Assembly: GCA_013215385.1 (NCBI GenBank)
Contig: JABSOY010000009.1
Span: 124,001 to 188,000 of the forward strand
Direction of reading: 5' to 3'
Origin: Colwellia sp.
GTDB taxonomy: Bacteria > Pseudomonadota > Gammaproteobacteria > Enterobacterales > Alteromonadaceae
DNA length: 64,000 nt
In this document: piece by piece, positions 43,214 through 54,562 of the stretch
How positions within the stretch are numbered: the stretch's first letter is position 1
How the letters are laid out: each line of letters begins with the position of its first letter
The notes under the pieces: generated by a model
Databases searched by the model: none
Seen by the model: only the letters and a program-made list of their open reading frames with translations
What the model was told of the DNA's origin: nothing
Made by a program: the position numbers and the translations under genes

Positions 43214-46200
43214 ATGGGTCATTACGAAAAAAGCTATTTTTACTTAAATAAACAACAAATATTCGCTTGGTTTACACAAGCTGTTATTTGCATTTTATTA
43301 TGGTGCCCTTTCTCTGTTAATGCTGAATCATCTATAGTTGAACAGCAAAAAACTATCAAGATATCACTGCCTGATAAATCTTCAATCGAGGCAGCTTCGG
43401 GGGAGAACTTTCAGTTATTGGTTAATTTTTTGAAAGAATATTGGCAAATATGGGCAATTGATCAACAGCAGTCTATTGAGTTTGTTTATCTTTCCAAAGC
43501 TCAAGCTTTTGAACGTTTAAAAGCACAAGAAATTGATATTGTTGCGTTAACAATTTTTGAAAAAAAACAACCTGACTTACTGTTTAGTATCCCCTATGCA
43601 AAATACCAACAACGTATTTTCCGTCGTATTCAGGCCAGTAAAAACAATGGCATACAAATAGCTATTCATTCGAAAAACACGCAGACACTTGATTTTTTAC
43701 CCATTCACATTGAACGATACTATTATAAAGACATCGATAAACTACTGAATAATTATCAAAAATTTGATGCTATATATTCGACTAAACCTTGGTTATTACA
43801 GAAAAAAATTAAAAGCTATAAACTTGATAATAATTTTCAGGTGACAACTGCAGACGCCCCAGAAATTTTCTTTCGCTTTGCCGCCCACAAAAACAATCGA
43901 AAATTGATGCATTTAATTAATGACGGTATTCGAGCGATTACTAAAGTTCAAGCAGAGTTATGGAGCAATAAATTTGTAGCATTTGATAACAATAATATTT
44001 CATTTGCTTTAGGCGATTATTTCACTAACTTATCAACAGATGAAAAAGAATTTATTATTGATCACAACCAGCTCTATTTCCCGCTTTTGTCAGACGGTTT
44101 TCCTCCTTATGTAATAGTCAAAAATTTTAATAACATTACTGAACGTGGCTTTACCATAGATCTATTTAAGCTGGCAACTAAGCGAACGGGGGTGGTCTAC
44201 AAACCTATGACAGTAAAAAATGTTGAACAAGCGCTTACTTATTTAAAGCAAAATAAAGTAAACGTACTTGCACATGTTGAGCACACTGTAGAACGGGCAA
44301 CGAGGTTGAAGTTCTCAATACCCTATTTAAAAGCGGGCTACAGTATGGTTTATCGACATGACGACACGATTATTGATGGTTTAAGCGGTATTGGTGATAA
44401 AAGTATTGCCGTTATAAATAACTTTAATGCGACAAAATTACTTAAAGATAAACTTCCTTATGGTAAATTCAACTATTACGACACTATTATTGATGCTGTT
44501 TCTTCGGTGTCATCAGGTCAAAGTGACGTATTTATTGGCCGATCGCTCACCTCTTCTTATTTAGTAAAAGAAAATCAATTATCCAATTTAACCAGTCAGC
44601 CTTTAGTTAACTTTCACGATAATGCTCAATTTTCGTTTGCTACTACGCTAGAAAATAATGAAGTGATCAGCTTACTCAATCGGACTATTAATAGTATGTC
44701 TGCTAGTGAATACGAAAAGCTTTATGCAAAATGGAGCCATTCGGCCTTTCACTATAACAATGCCGATGAGCAAGTTGCCAACGCCTATCGCAAAGCCAGA
44801 TATTTATTTGCTGCTATCATGGTTTTTGGCTTAATTATTTTTTGGATATACTACCGACAGCTACGTATTAGAAAGCTAGCTCAGAAAAAAATTGAACACG
44901 CGTTAACGATTGCCGAAGCGGCAAAAACAGAAGCTGAAGCGTCGGCACAAGCCAAAATTACTTTCCTTGCACGGATGAGCCATGAAATACGCACTCCAAT
45001 GAATGGGGTATTAGGTATGGCAGAAGCACTCGCCTTTACCTCCTTAAATAATGAACAAAGTGATTTATTAGAAACACTACAAGGTTCTGCAACGAATTTA
45101 TTGGCCTTATTAAATGATGTACTCGACTTTTCAAAAATGGATGCAGGCAAACTCACTTTAGAATATGTACCGGTTAATTTTCACCTTATTTGTAAAAATA
45201 TCATCAATAGTTTTCATCATATAGAACATAATAAACCCCTCGATATTTGCTTACAAATAGACAGTAATATAACCCACAGTTATTTCACCGATCCTACTAG
45301 GCTCACCCAAGTGCTGAATAACCTTTTAAGTAATGCTATCAAATTTACTCAAGCGGGCCGTATTGAATTAAATGTTAAATTACTGGCGAGTACCATCACT
45401 AATAACAATACTTACGATACCTTAAGCATAAAAGTAAAAGACTCTGGCATAGGTATCGCAGCAGATAAACACGCGTTTCTATTCACCCCTTTTATACAAG
45501 CTGACGATGACATTACTCGCAAATTTGGTGGTACTGGTTTAGGACTGAGTATTTGCCAAGAAATAATTACCGCGATGGGCAGCGAAATTAAGGTTGATTC
45601 AGAATTTGGCAAGGGTAGTACTTTTAATTTCACCTTAAAGCTAAAACGTTCGAGCCTAGAAAACTTAACAGATAACCGTCGTAAAAACACACGTAAAATC
45701 AACAAACCTAACGACAACCGATTTAAAGATTTACGGGTACTTATTGCTGAAGACAATCTGGTGAATGTGAAAGTCCTTAACGCACAACTTGAGCGCCTAA
45801 ATATCAAAGCCGATATTGCTAACGATGGTAAAGAAGCTTTAGAATTACATGAGAAAGAAGCTTACGATATTATAATCTCGGATTGTCACATGCCTAATCT
45901 CGATGGTTTTGAACTTGCAAAAATACTCTCGCAAAATATCAGTAAACGTCCATTATGGTTAATTGCAGTAACCGCAGATGCATTAAGTGGCGCCGCGGAA
46001 AAATGTATTTCTGCAGGTTTTGACGACTACATGGCAAAACCTTGTCCACAGGAAGAGATCACCAACAAGCTCAATAATGCCTATCGCCAGTTACAGAAAA
46101 AACAACAGCGTAAAAAGAAAAAGCAAAGGTTTAGCCTTTTTGATGTAGATATGTTGCTGCACAATAATAGTAAAGATATTGAACTGAGTAAGAGCGTTGG

Positions 46201-46471
46201 ACAGTTATTTATTGATTCTTGGCAAAAAGAGAAGACACAATGGCGAATAGCAACAGACCGGCTTGAATATAAACATATACAAGCGCTTGCTCATAAATTA
46301 AAAGGAAGTACCCGTTATTTCGTCAACAAAGCGCTACTTGAGTCTATAGGTGAAGTTGAACAATATGCATCTGCCCAAAATAATAACGACTTAACCGCTT
46401 CTGCCGCTAAATTATATGTGCAACTCGATGTATTGGTCGATGAAATTAATATCTGGTTATTGTCTGACTAA
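43214..46471 (+). CDS. BvgS-like hybrid sensor kinase (two periplasmic SBP_bac_3-like domains, HisKA, HATPase, REC, Hpt)
   Basis: 'ARMSHEIRTPMNGVLG', 'GGTGLGLSICQEI', 'DCHMPNLDGFELA', 'LAHKLKGSTRYF'. Confidence 0.92.
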   Translation: MGHYEKSYFYLNKQQIFAWFTQAVICILLWCPFSVNAESSIVEQQKTIKISLPDKSSIEAASGENFQLLVNFLKEYWQIWAIDQQQSIEFVYLSKAQAFERLKAQEIDIVALTIFEKKQPDLLFSIPYAKYQQRIFRRIQASKNNGIQIAIHSKNTQTLDFLPIHIERYYYKDIDKLLNNYQKFDAIYSTKPWLLQKKIKSYKLDNNFQVTTADAPEIFFRFAAHKNNRKLMHLINDGIRAITKVQAELWSNKFVAFDNNNISFALGDYFTNLSTDEKEFIIDHNQLYFPLLSDGFPPYVIVKNFNNITERGFTIDLFKLATKRTGVVYKPMTVKNVEQALTYLKQNKVNVLAHVEHTVERATRLKFSIPYLKAGYSMVYRHDDTIIDGLSGIGDKSIAVINNFNATKLLKDKLPYGKFNYYDTIIDAVSSVSSGQSDVFIGRSLTSSYLVKENQLSNLTSQPLVNFHDNAQFSFATTLENNEVISLLNRTINSMSASEYEKLYAKWSHSAFHYNNADEQVANAYRKARYLFAAIMVFGLIIFWIYYRQLRIRKLAQKKIEHALTIAEAAKTEAEASAQAKITFLARMSHEIRTPMNGVLGMAEALAFTSLNNEQSDLLETLQGSATNLLALLNDVLDFSKMDAGKLTLEYVPVNFHLICKNIINSFHHIEHNKPLDICLQIDSNITHSYFTDPTRLTQVLNNLLSNAIKFTQAGRIELNVKLLASTITNNNTYDTLSIKVKDSGIGIAADKHAFLFTPFIQADDDITRKFGGTGLGLSICQEIITAMGSEIKVDSEFGKGSTFNFTLKLKRSSLENLTDNRRKNTRKINKPNDNRFKDLRVLIAEDNLVNVKVLNAQLERLNIKADIANDGKEALELHEKEAYDIIISDCHMPNLDGFELAKILSQNISKRPLWLIAVTADALSGAAEKCISAGFDDYMAKPCPQEEITNKLNNAYRQLQKKQQRKKKKQRFSLFDVDMLLHNNSKDIELSKSVGQLFIDSWQKEKTQWRIATDRLEYKHIQALAHKLKGSTRYFVNKALLESIGEVEQYASAQNNNDLTASAAKLYVQLDVLVDEINIWLLSD

Positions 46472-46612
46472 GTCATCTTTTACGTTAGCTGTAAAAAATA
46501 GCAATCGTTTTTTTAAATCATAGTAAATGGTTTTTATCATTTTATTAAATCAAACGATTCAACCATACTGAGCTCATCTTACTAAATAAGCCATTAATTA
46601 AAGAGAGCATCT

Positions 46613-47341
46613 ATGTTTACTAATAAAGAAACTCAACAAGTCCCTACGACCTCTTTTCCTATCATTACTGCGGATGGCTGGACTAGCCGTACCAGTGATG
46701 AAATATTTAACAATAAAACGGTTGTCGTTTTTTCATTACCTGGAGCATTTACACCGACATGTTCTTCATCTCACCTGCCAAGATATGACGAGCTTGCCGG
46801 AAAATTTTCTGCAAATGGCGTCGATGAAATCATTTGTATTTCAGTAAACGATACTTTTGTTATGAATGCTTGGTCAAAAGATCAAGGCACTGAAAATATC
46901 AGCTTCATTCCTGATGGTAATGGTGATTTTACCCAAGAGATGGGCTTACTGGTTGATAAAAAAGAAATTGGTTTTGGTAAGCGTAGCTGGCGTTATTCAA
47001 TGTTAGTGAAAAATGGGGTGATTGAAAAAATGTTCATTGAAGCTGATTTACCTGGCGACCCATTTGAAGTTTCAGATGCTGATACTATGTTAGCTTATAT
47101 CAACCCAGCAGCAGTGCAAACTCAAGCTATCACTATTTTTAGTAAACCAAGCTGCCCTTATTGTAAAAAAGCAAAAGAGCTTTTAACAAGCAAAGAATTA
47201 CAATTTGAAGAATTAACCGTTGGTGTCGATGTAACTATCGATATGTTCAGAGCGATTACTAACTCAGACACAGTACCGCAAGTATTCATTGATGGTAAAA
47301 ATATTGGTGGCAGTGAAAACTTAGCCGCTTATTTTAGCTAG
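46613..47341 (+). CDS. Peroxiredoxin 5-glutaredoxin hybrid protein
   Basis: 'GAFTPTCSSSHLPRY' peroxidatic Cys; C-terminal 'SKPSCPYCKKAKELL' glutaredoxin. Confidence 0.95.
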   Translation: MFTNKETQQVPTTSFPIITADGWTSRTSDEIFNNKTVVVFSLPGAFTPTCSSSHLPRYDELAGKFSANGVDEIICISVNDTFVMNAWSKDQGTENISFIPDGNGDFTQEMGLLVDKKEIGFGKRSWRYSMLVKNGVIEKMFIEADLPGDPFEVSDADTMLAYINPAAVQTQAITIFSKPSCPYCKKAKELLTSKELQFEELTVGVDVTIDMFRAITNSDTVPQVFIDGKNIGGSENLAAYFS

Positions 47342-47358
47342 CTTAATCATCAAAATTT

Positions 47359-47392
47359 AAAAGCCGATAAAATAAATTTATCGGCTTTTTTA
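47359..47392 (+). terminator. Terminator
   Basis: aaaagccgataaaataaatttatcggcttttttaat. Confidence 0.9.
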
Positions 47393-47442
47393 ATTTTTAA
47401 AACGACTGGTTTTTAACTTAGTTTATTCATCTATAGACTAAA

Positions 47443-49323
47443 TTATACTTTAAATTTAGCTACCAACTCACTCAAACCAGTAAACTCGGTTTGCAGACTG
47501 TCGCATGCTCTTTGAGTTTGTTGTAAATTCTGTACACCTTGCTTGTTTAAATCCATCAGTTCTAATATATCCTCATCGATTGATTTAATTACCGTAACTT
47601 GCTGTTGAGTTGCTTGTGCCACCGCATGGTTTTCATCATCCACTTTTTGTAATGATTGAATAATTAATTGCATTTTTTCATCAGCAATAGTGGCTTTCTC
47701 AACACTGGAAATACTATTTTTCTGACTTTCATCCATAGAACTAACTACGGCAGTCGTACCACTTTCTAAACTCGCAATCATGGCTTCAATTTCTAACGTT
47801 GCATCTTGGGTGCGTTGTGCTAATCCTCTCACTTCATCAGCAACAACGGCAAAACCTCGTCCAGCTTCACCCGCACGAGCCGCTTCGATGGCCGCATTTA
47901 ACGCCAACAAATTAGTTTGTGAACTAACGCCTTTGATAACATCTAAAATACTGACAATATTTTTTGTATCCGTATTCAATTTTTCCATCTCATCACTTGA
48001 GCGCCCCATCACGGCTGATAGATGTTCAATAGATTTAATATTTTCATTCAGTGCCGACATCCCTTCATTAGACTCAGCCTGCATTGCCGAGGTCAAATCA
48101 GATGCGGTTATTGCATTAGTCGAAATTTCTTGTGATGAACTATTCAATTCAGTCACCGCCGCTGAAACACTAGTACCACGATTCAGCTGTTGGTCTGCCA
48201 TTTCAATACCAAACTGTGAACTTTGGCGAACTTGGCTAATATGTTGCTTTAAATTGGCCGCGGATTCTTGTACTTGTTTCATGGAATAATGCATGGTCTC
48301 AATAAAACCATTAAAATTTTGTGAGAGCTCACCAAACTCATCCTCACTATCTACTGATAAACGCTGAGTTAAATCACCATCTCCCTGGGAAATACCTTTA
48401 ATCGCGATATTCAATTTTTGAATGGGTTTCATTAAATAACTAAATAGAAAGTGTAGAAGAATTACTGTGACCAATAAACTTACAATAACGACAATAATTG
48501 CGGTATTACGTGAATCAATCATAGGTTGATAGGCTTGCTTGCGATCAAGCACCACACCAACGTACCAGTCAACTGACTCAATACCGCTAATTGGAATAAA
48601 GGAAACGATGCTGTCATTATTAATTTCATTAAGCTCTGTCGTAAAGGCTGGCTTACTACCTAGTAGGTCACGTACATTTTTATTGACAAAATCGACCTCA
48701 GGATGACTTAATATTTTACCCTCGGAGGTCATTAAATAAGCATACCCTAAATCGAGAAAGTCAATTTGGTTTAAAATGGAGGCGATCTCATCTAAGAAGA
48801 TATCTCCACCTGCGGCACCAATGAACTTTCCTTGATCAACAATAGGTGCAACTGCAGACAACACTTGCTGATCGGTAGATGCATCGATATAAGTTTCAGT
48901 AAATGACGATTTACGGCCATTTTTAGCTAATAAATACCAAGGTCGTTGGCGTATATCGAAATCTGCAGGTAATTTAATGGCTAAGTCATCTAAAATAAAC
49001 TTACCGGTATCAGCTAGACCAACATAAGTGTTTTTCATTTTCCCGGCTTCTACAGCCTGCTGTACAGCTTTAAAAATATCATCATGGTCATTTTCCTCTG
49101 TAATATTTAACGCAACCGCTTCGATAATTTGTAGCCTATTTGTCAGCCAATTAGCTATATTTCCTGAAACAGAATGGCCGATTTCATCAATAGCTTTATT
49201 CAAGTTTTCTTGGGTATGATTCTTGAGCGATATATAATTAATTGAAGTTGATACCGACAACGCTAGTAACAATAATACGGTAGAAACTATAATAATTTTA
49301 TGGGAAAAATTTATTTTAAACAC
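47443..49323 (-). CDS. Methyl-accepting chemotaxis protein with dCache sensor and HAMP
   Basis: '[44 protein letters not shown]' signalling hairpin. Confidence 0.96.
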   Translation of the reverse strand: MFKINFSHKIIIVSTVLLLLALSVSTSINYISLKNHTQENLNKAIDEIGHSVSGNIANWLTNRLQIIEAVALNITEENDHDDIFKAVQQAVEAGKMKNTYVGLADTGKFILDDLAIKLPADFDIRQRPWYLLAKNGRKSSFTETYIDASTDQQVLSAVAPIVDQGKFIGAAGGDIFLDEIASILNQIDFLDLGYAYLMTSEGKILSHPEVDFVNKNVRDLLGSKPAFTTELNEINNDSIVSFIPISGIESVDWYVGVVLDRKQAYQPMIDSRNTAIIVVIVSLLVTVILLHFLFSYLMKPIQKLNIAIKGISQGDGDLTQRLSVDSEDEFGELSQNFNGFIETMHYSMKQVQESAANLKQHISQVRQSSQFGIEMADQQLNRGTSVSAAVTELNSSSQEISTNAITASDLTSAMQAESNEGMSALNENIKSIEHLSAVMGRSSDEMEKLNTDTKNIVSILDVIKGVSSQTNLLALNAAIEAARAGEAGRGFAVVADEVRGLAQRTQDATLEIEAMIASLESGTTAVVSSMDESQKNSISSVEKATIADEKMQLIIQSLQKVDDENHAVAQATQQQVTVIKSIDEDILELMDLNKQGVQNLQQTQRACDSLQTEFTGLSELVAKFKV

Positions 49324-49484
49324 AAAAAGGCTCTCTTACTTCATTAGTCAACATCTATGTATAACCATATCACCGCAAAATGGGATAACCAACTTATCCA
49401 ACAATTTTCTTCAAAGGTATTACCTCCAATCGCCGTTCAATCTGCTAAAATAATGAAATACCCCGATGGCCTGAAAATAAACTT

Positions 49485-49739
49485 ATGAACAATCAACCTT
49501 TCAACCCTTTACATGGCGTGACATTAAAAGTTCTAGTAACCGAACTAATAGAATATTTTGGTTACCCTGCGCTTGGCCAACAAATAAAGATAAAATGTTT
49601 TACTGAGAACCCTAGCATCAATTCAACCTTAAAATTTTTACGTAAAACCCCTTGGGCTCGTGAAAAAGTTGAAGCGCTTTACGTTAAAAATTTGCATAAA
49701 GTTCATAAACCCGCGATGCAAAATGATAACGAGCGCTAA
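49485..49739 (+). CDS. VF530 family DNA-binding protein (DUF2132)
   Basis: 'PLHGVTLKVLVTELIEYFGYPALGQQIKIKCFTENPSINSTLKFLRKTPWAREKVEALY'. Confidence 0.93.
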   Translation: MNNQPFNPLHGVTLKVLVTELIEYFGYPALGQQIKIKCFTENPSINSTLKFLRKTPWAREKVEALYVKNLHKVHKPAMQNDNER

Positions 49740-49861
49740 TAACGCAACTTATTAATAGTTAATAGAAAATTAAGTTCTTAGCTTATAGCGCAATAAACTA
49801 ATCGCTCTGTTTAAAAATCTGTCAAACTGACTTCATCTACATCATTTTGTTGGAGTTAGCT

Positions 49862-50722
49862 ATCAAACCCATTCACCATTATATTTTAACTTGGCAATGC
49901 CCTGATACTTCAGGAGTATTAGCTAAAGTTACGCAAAGTCTTTTTCAACATGGCGCTTTTATTACAGAAACTTCACAGTACAGTGATCCTTATACGGGGA
50001 TATTTTTTTCGCGTATCGCTTTTGATGATAGAAACTTGAATGTCTCAATCACTGAATTTCGCCAAGCAGTAGCAGAATTAGCTTTACCTCTTGCCATGAA
50101 TTTTCAATTAAGAGCGCGCGATAACTTTCCTAATGTTGTGATTGCGGTATCTAAAGATGACCATTGTTTGGTGTCTTTATTAACGAAAGTTAAAGCCGGT
50201 GCGTTACCGGTCAATGTTGTAGCCGTTGTTTCAAATCATCAAAACTGTGCGGCTTTAGTTAATTTTCATAACATTCCTTTTCACTATTTACCTATTTCTG
50301 CTTCCACAAAGGAACAACAGGAAAACCAATTACAAAGGTTATTATCAGACTACGAAACAGACTTATTAGTGCTCGCCCGTTACATGCAAATTTTATCAGA
50401 TGACTTTTGTCAACAATGGCAAGGTCGTGCCATAAATATTCATCATTCTTTTTTACCGAGTTTTAAAGGCGCAAAGCCATACCATCAAGCACATCAACGT
50501 GGCGTAAAAGTTATCGGTGCCACCGCGCATTACATAACAAGTGACTTAGATGAAGGCCCTATTATTGTTCAAGAAGTAAAAGCGATTAACCATAGTTTTA
50601 CCATAGAGCAAATGGTTCATAGTGGCCACGACATGGAAGCAACAGCCTTGTCTCATGCTGTTAAGGTGCATGCAGAGCAGCGTGTTTGTTTAAATAAAGG
50701 TAAGACGGTTGTTTTGCTTTAA
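49862..50722 (+). CDS. purU: Formyltetrahydrofolate deformylase; best SD-spaced start is ATC at 49862 (track ORF starts at TTG 49847)
   Basis: 'YILTWQCPDTSGVLAKVTQSLFQHGAFITETSQYSDP' ACT domain; 'NIHHSFLPSFKGAKPYHQAHQRGVKVIGATAHYIT'. Confidence 0.9.
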   Translation: MKPIHHYILTWQCPDTSGVLAKVTQSLFQHGAFITETSQYSDPYTGIFFSRIAFDDRNLNVSITEFRQAVAELALPLAMNFQLRARDNFPNVVIAVSKDDHCLVSLLTKVKAGALPVNVVAVVSNHQNCAALVNFHNIPFHYLPISASTKEQQENQLQRLLSDYETDLLVLARYMQILSDDFCQQWQGRAINIHHSFLPSFKGAKPYHQAHQRGVKVIGATAHYITSDLDEGPIIVQEVKAINHSFTIEQMVHSGHDMEATALSHAVKVHAEQRVCLNKGKTVVLL

Positions 50723-50873
50723 CTCATCTTATAAGAAACACTTGAGTCGGCGCAGATAATAAAATGAGCATGTCCGGTCAAAGCACTAAATTCACCGAGT
50801 GCTTTGCTGTTTTCATTGCATAATTCTGCTACATTGAGGGATAATTTTTTGCTGAACTTAGTTGTCTTTCGTC

Positions 50874-52667
50874 ATGATCCAATACAAAATATTCCCTCAA
50901 AATTTAGCGAGTCATATATTCGCCGTTGAACTTTCATTTGCCACACAAGTGGGCAAAACTTATCACTTATCTTTACCCGCTTGGTTACCCGGTAGTTATA
51001 TGATCCGTGATTTTGCGAAAAACATTATCGAAATTACAGCATATGACAATGAAAAGACCAACGAGCAAGTCACGCTCAAAAAAACAGACAAGCAAACTTG
51101 GCAATTCACTGCTACAGGGGCTTACACGAAGATAAATTATCAAATATTCGCTTTCGATTTATCGGTACGTACCGCTTATTTAGACAACCAGCGTGGTTTT
51201 TTTAATGGCAGTTCTACTTTTTTACAAGTTCAAGAATTACCTGATGAACCCTGTCAGCTAGTTATCTCACTACCGCAAGAACTCAATGAAAAATGCAGTA
51301 ACTGGCGGGTGGCCACTGGCTTGCCTCGTGCTAAAGGCACTGAAAAATATCAGTTAGGTAATTATCTCGCTGACGATTATCAAGAGCTTATCGACTGCCC
51401 GGTCGCACTTGGAGATTTTGACGCATTTGAATTCATGGTTGAAGGGGTCACTCATCACTTAGTTTTTACTAGCCAACATTTTGGTGACCGTGAACGCTTA
51501 AAAACTGATATTGCCAAGCTTTGTCAGCATCATATCAACCTATTTGGTGAAGCTCCTTTTAAAGAGTATTGGTTTATTACCCATCTATTAGGCAGTGGTT
51601 TTGGCGGACTAGAACATAAAAACTCCACCATATTACAGGCCAGTCGATTTGATTTACCCAATCCGAATAAACCAGAAGAAACCACTGACAATTATCAAAC
51701 ATTTTTAAGCTTATGCTCACATGAATACTTTCACGCTTGGAATGTTTGTCGTATTAAACCGAAAGAGTTCCAACCGTATAATTTACAACAAGAAGTACAT
51801 ACCCGACAATTGTGGGCCTATGAAGGCATTACCTCTTACTATGATGACTTCTCTTTATTTCGCACGGGTTTAATCAGTTTCGACGATTACCTAAAACAGC
51901 TCGCTAAAACAGCTACCCGCGTTTATCGCGGCCAAGGGGAATTAAAGCAAAGCGTTACTGACTCTAGTTTTGATACCTGGACTAAGTTTTATCAACAAGG
52001 CGCAGATGCCGTAAATAATATCGTCAGCTATTACACCAAGGGATCTTTAATTGCCCTGTGGTTAGATTTAACCATTAGGGAGAAGTCAGCTGGAGTTTAT
52101 AGTTTAGACACCTTAATGCGTGAATTATGGATACATTTTGGCAGAACAAACATCGGCACCAGCGAAGATGACTTCATCAATATTGCTAATATTCTTTGTA
52201 ATGACGATATCAGCGAGCCATTTCTTGCACTACTTAACAATGCCCAACGCGTCGACTTAGCCCCTTTACTCAGCCAAGTCGGCATTGCGTTTTCAAAACA
52301 AAAGTTTAAACAACTTAATAGTCTTGATACCACCGACAATAAGGCCTATTCACCCTACATTGGCGCACAATATAAGAACTTACCACTTGGGGTTAAAATC
52401 ACTCAAGTTATTGAAAACTCACCAGCGGCTCATGCGGGTTTAGCCGTAAATGACATTTTAGTTGCCGTGGATAATTTGCAAGTCAGTGAAAAATCACTGC
52501 AACAACTCGCCGATCATTTACCCGAAAATAGCCAAGTCACTTGTCATTATTTTCGTGACGACCAATTTATTAGCAGCAAAATGACTTTTATCGATTCACC
52601 ATTAGCGGCTATCGGTATTCAAGAAATAGATAATATGCTCAGTGATAAATGGCGCTGTAAAATTTAA
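50874..52667 (+). CDS. M61 family (glycyl aminopeptidase-like) metallopeptidase with PDZ domain
   Basis: 'SHEYFHAWNVCRIKPKEF' HExxH-like motif; 'LWAYEGITSYYDD'; C-terminal PDZ. Confidence 0.93.
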   Translation: MIQYKIFPQNLASHIFAVELSFATQVGKTYHLSLPAWLPGSYMIRDFAKNIIEITAYDNEKTNEQVTLKKTDKQTWQFTATGAYTKINYQIFAFDLSVRTAYLDNQRGFFNGSSTFLQVQELPDEPCQLVISLPQELNEKCSNWRVATGLPRAKGTEKYQLGNYLADDYQELIDCPVALGDFDAFEFMVEGVTHHLVFTSQHFGDRERLKTDIAKLCQHHINLFGEAPFKEYWFITHLLGSGFGGLEHKNSTILQASRFDLPNPNKPEETTDNYQTFLSLCSHEYFHAWNVCRIKPKEFQPYNLQQEVHTRQLWAYEGITSYYDDFSLFRTGLISFDDYLKQLAKTATRVYRGQGELKQSVTDSSFDTWTKFYQQGADAVNNIVSYYTKGSLIALWLDLTIREKSAGVYSLDTLMRELWIHFGRTNIGTSEDDFINIANILCNDDISEPFLALLNNAQRVDLAPLLSQVGIAFSKQKFKQLNSLDTTDNKAYSPYIGAQYKNLPLGVKITQVIENSPAAHAGLAVNDILVAVDNLQVSEKSLQQLADHLPENSQVTCHYFRDDQFISSKMTFIDSPLAAIGIQEIDNMLSDKWRCKI

Positions 52668-52795
52668 CTGTAAATTTTTTGCCACAATAAGCAGAAATGA
52701 TATAAAGATAAACAAACACAAAAGTAGTAACAAAAGTTACTTTATGTCAATATTGTTTCATACCTTAGTTCAAGTAATTAAAAGCAGAGAGTATT

Positions 52796-53326
52796 ATGAT
52801 TCAAATAAAAAGATTTCATCACGTCGCTTATCGTTGTGTAAATGCAAAACAGACCGTTGATTGGTACAAAAAGCATTTGAATATGGAACTTACTGTTGCC
52901 ATTGCTGAAAACGAAGTACCGTCAACTAAGGCGCCAGACCCCTACATGCATATATTTCTTGATGCTGGCATGGGTAATGTGCTCGCTTTTTTTGAAATTC
53001 CAAACTCACCCGATATGGGCCGTGACGAAAACACACCAAAGTGGGTACAGCATATTGCCCTAGAAGTTGAAGACCTTGATGCACTTGTTTCAGCAAGAGA
53101 TGATTTAGCGGCAAAAGGTCTTGATGTTTTAGGCCCAGTAAACCATGGCGTATTTAAATCAATTTACTTCTTCGATCCTAATGGTCACCGCTTAGAGTTA
53201 GCGGCTAATACCGGAACAGTTGAACAAATGGCAGAGCTAAAAAGAGTCGCGCCATTAATGATTGCCGAATGGGATGAAACCAAAGTTGCACCAACACATG
53301 CAGCTTGGTTGCACGAAATGGATTAG
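52796..53326 (+). CDS. VOC (glyoxalase/bleomycin resistance) family protein
   Basis: 'RFHHVAYRCVNAKQTVDWYKKHLNMEL', 'FKSIYFFDPNGHRLEL'. Confidence 0.92.
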   Translation: MIQIKRFHHVAYRCVNAKQTVDWYKKHLNMELTVAIAENEVPSTKAPDPYMHIFLDAGMGNVLAFFEIPNSPDMGRDENTPKWVQHIALEVEDLDALVSARDDLAAKGLDVLGPVNHGVFKSIYFFDPNGHRLELAANTGTVEQMAELKRVAPLMIAEWDETKVAPTHAAWLHEMD

Positions 53327-53353
53327 TTAAATTTATCTGTGACATCAACTTAG

Positions 53354-53380
53354 TAATGCCAAGTAATTATCTTGGCATTA
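53354..53380 (+). terminator. Terminator-like hairpin TAATGCCAAG-taattat-CTTGGCATTA
   Basis: Inverted repeat after the VOC gene. Confidence 0.65.
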
Positions 53381-53532
53381 TTTCCTGTCTTAATATCTAT
53401 TCCCTCAATATAACTTATAAACATCGTTAAATAGGCATAACTAAACTAATTGACGTATCCTTATATTACCAAGCTATTACCTATTTAATAACGACAAATA
53501 ATGAATACAGAATTCATTAAATTGGGTTAACT

Positions 53533-54402
53533 ATGAAAACAGCGTTCATCATTCTTTATTTTATCATTTGTTGTACAAGCTATGCTCAAACCAAGCCTGA
53601 AATGATTTGGATGACTGATACACAGGCAGACATCCCTGCTTTTCTTAAGAATCGCCCCACTTATATCGCAATGGAAACTTTAAATTTACTTGCAAGTTCA
53701 ATAAAAAATCACAAAATAAAATTAGCTTATGCGCCTTTATCTCGTATGGACTATCTATTAAAAAATAAGAAAAATCTTTGTGTAACTAATCGGATTAAAA
53801 ATAGTGAAAGAGAATCCTTTGGTTTTTTTAGTTTGCCGCTAAATTTGTATCCCGGATTACGTTTATATTATGTCGAAGATAAAATAGGCGCAACGAATAA
53901 AATTCCCAAGCAGTTATTTAACAAACAAGGCCAATTAATCTCCTTATCGACACTTTTTAAAGCCTTACCAAAAAATAAGTTGGCCATTGGTCAAAGTCGA
54001 TCTTACGGTAAGTTCTTAGATAAAGAGATTGCAGCACTAGCCCAAGAAAATATTTATAGACGTTCTGGCGAAAACGAAATTAAAGCAATAATTCACATGT
54101 TAGCGCAAAAGCGTATCGACTTTTTTATTGGATTTCCTACTGACTTTAATGTGGTAAGCAAGAAAATAGAAAAATCAGTAAACTTTAAATCAATTGAAAT
54201 AGCGAATAGCCCACGATTCATTCTTGGACACTTAGTATGTAACAAAACACCAAAAAATGAGCTTTTTATTGGTGAAATAAACAAATTACTATTGGCACTT
54301 TATAAAACAGACGCCTTTTATCAAGCTCACATTAAATACCTTGATCACAGCGATATTGTCAAGTTTAAGCAATACTACCAAGAAGTTTTTTTAAGCTATT
54401 AA
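53533..54402 (+). CDS. Periplasmic solute-binding-like protein (TIGR02285-like)
   Basis: Signal peptide MKTAFIILYFIICCTSYA; 'GQSRSYGKFLDKEI', 'KRIDFFIGFPTDFNVVSKK'. Confidence 0.75.
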   Translation: MKTAFIILYFIICCTSYAQTKPEMIWMTDTQADIPAFLKNRPTYIAMETLNLLASSIKNHKIKLAYAPLSRMDYLLKNKKNLCVTNRIKNSERESFGFFSLPLNLYPGLRLYYVEDKIGATNKIPKQLFNKQGQLISLSTLFKALPKNKLAIGQSRSYGKFLDKEIAALAQENIYRRSGENEIKAIIHMLAQKRIDFFIGFPTDFNVVSKKIEKSVNFKSIEIANSPRFILGHLVCNKTPKNELFIGEINKLLLALYKTDAFYQAHIKYLDHSDIVKFKQYYQEVFLSY

Positions 54403-54562
54403 AGACATTAATTCAGAAAACAACCTTATTACAACGAATATCTTCGTATATAAAGTAAACGAAATCACGTGCGCAATAAGCCCTTTAAAACGTAAGACAT
54501 TGACCATTTAACATTTTATTTTTTACTATTCGTTAACTTAAAAATAAAAATATAATGATAAA

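Noticed and set aside
44881-45807. Minus-strand ORFs inside the hybrid kinase gene
   Set aside because: Antisense shadows of HisKA/HATPase coding sequence.
52642-52860. 72-aa ORF bridging the M61 and VOC genes
   Set aside because: Out-of-frame overlap with both real genes.
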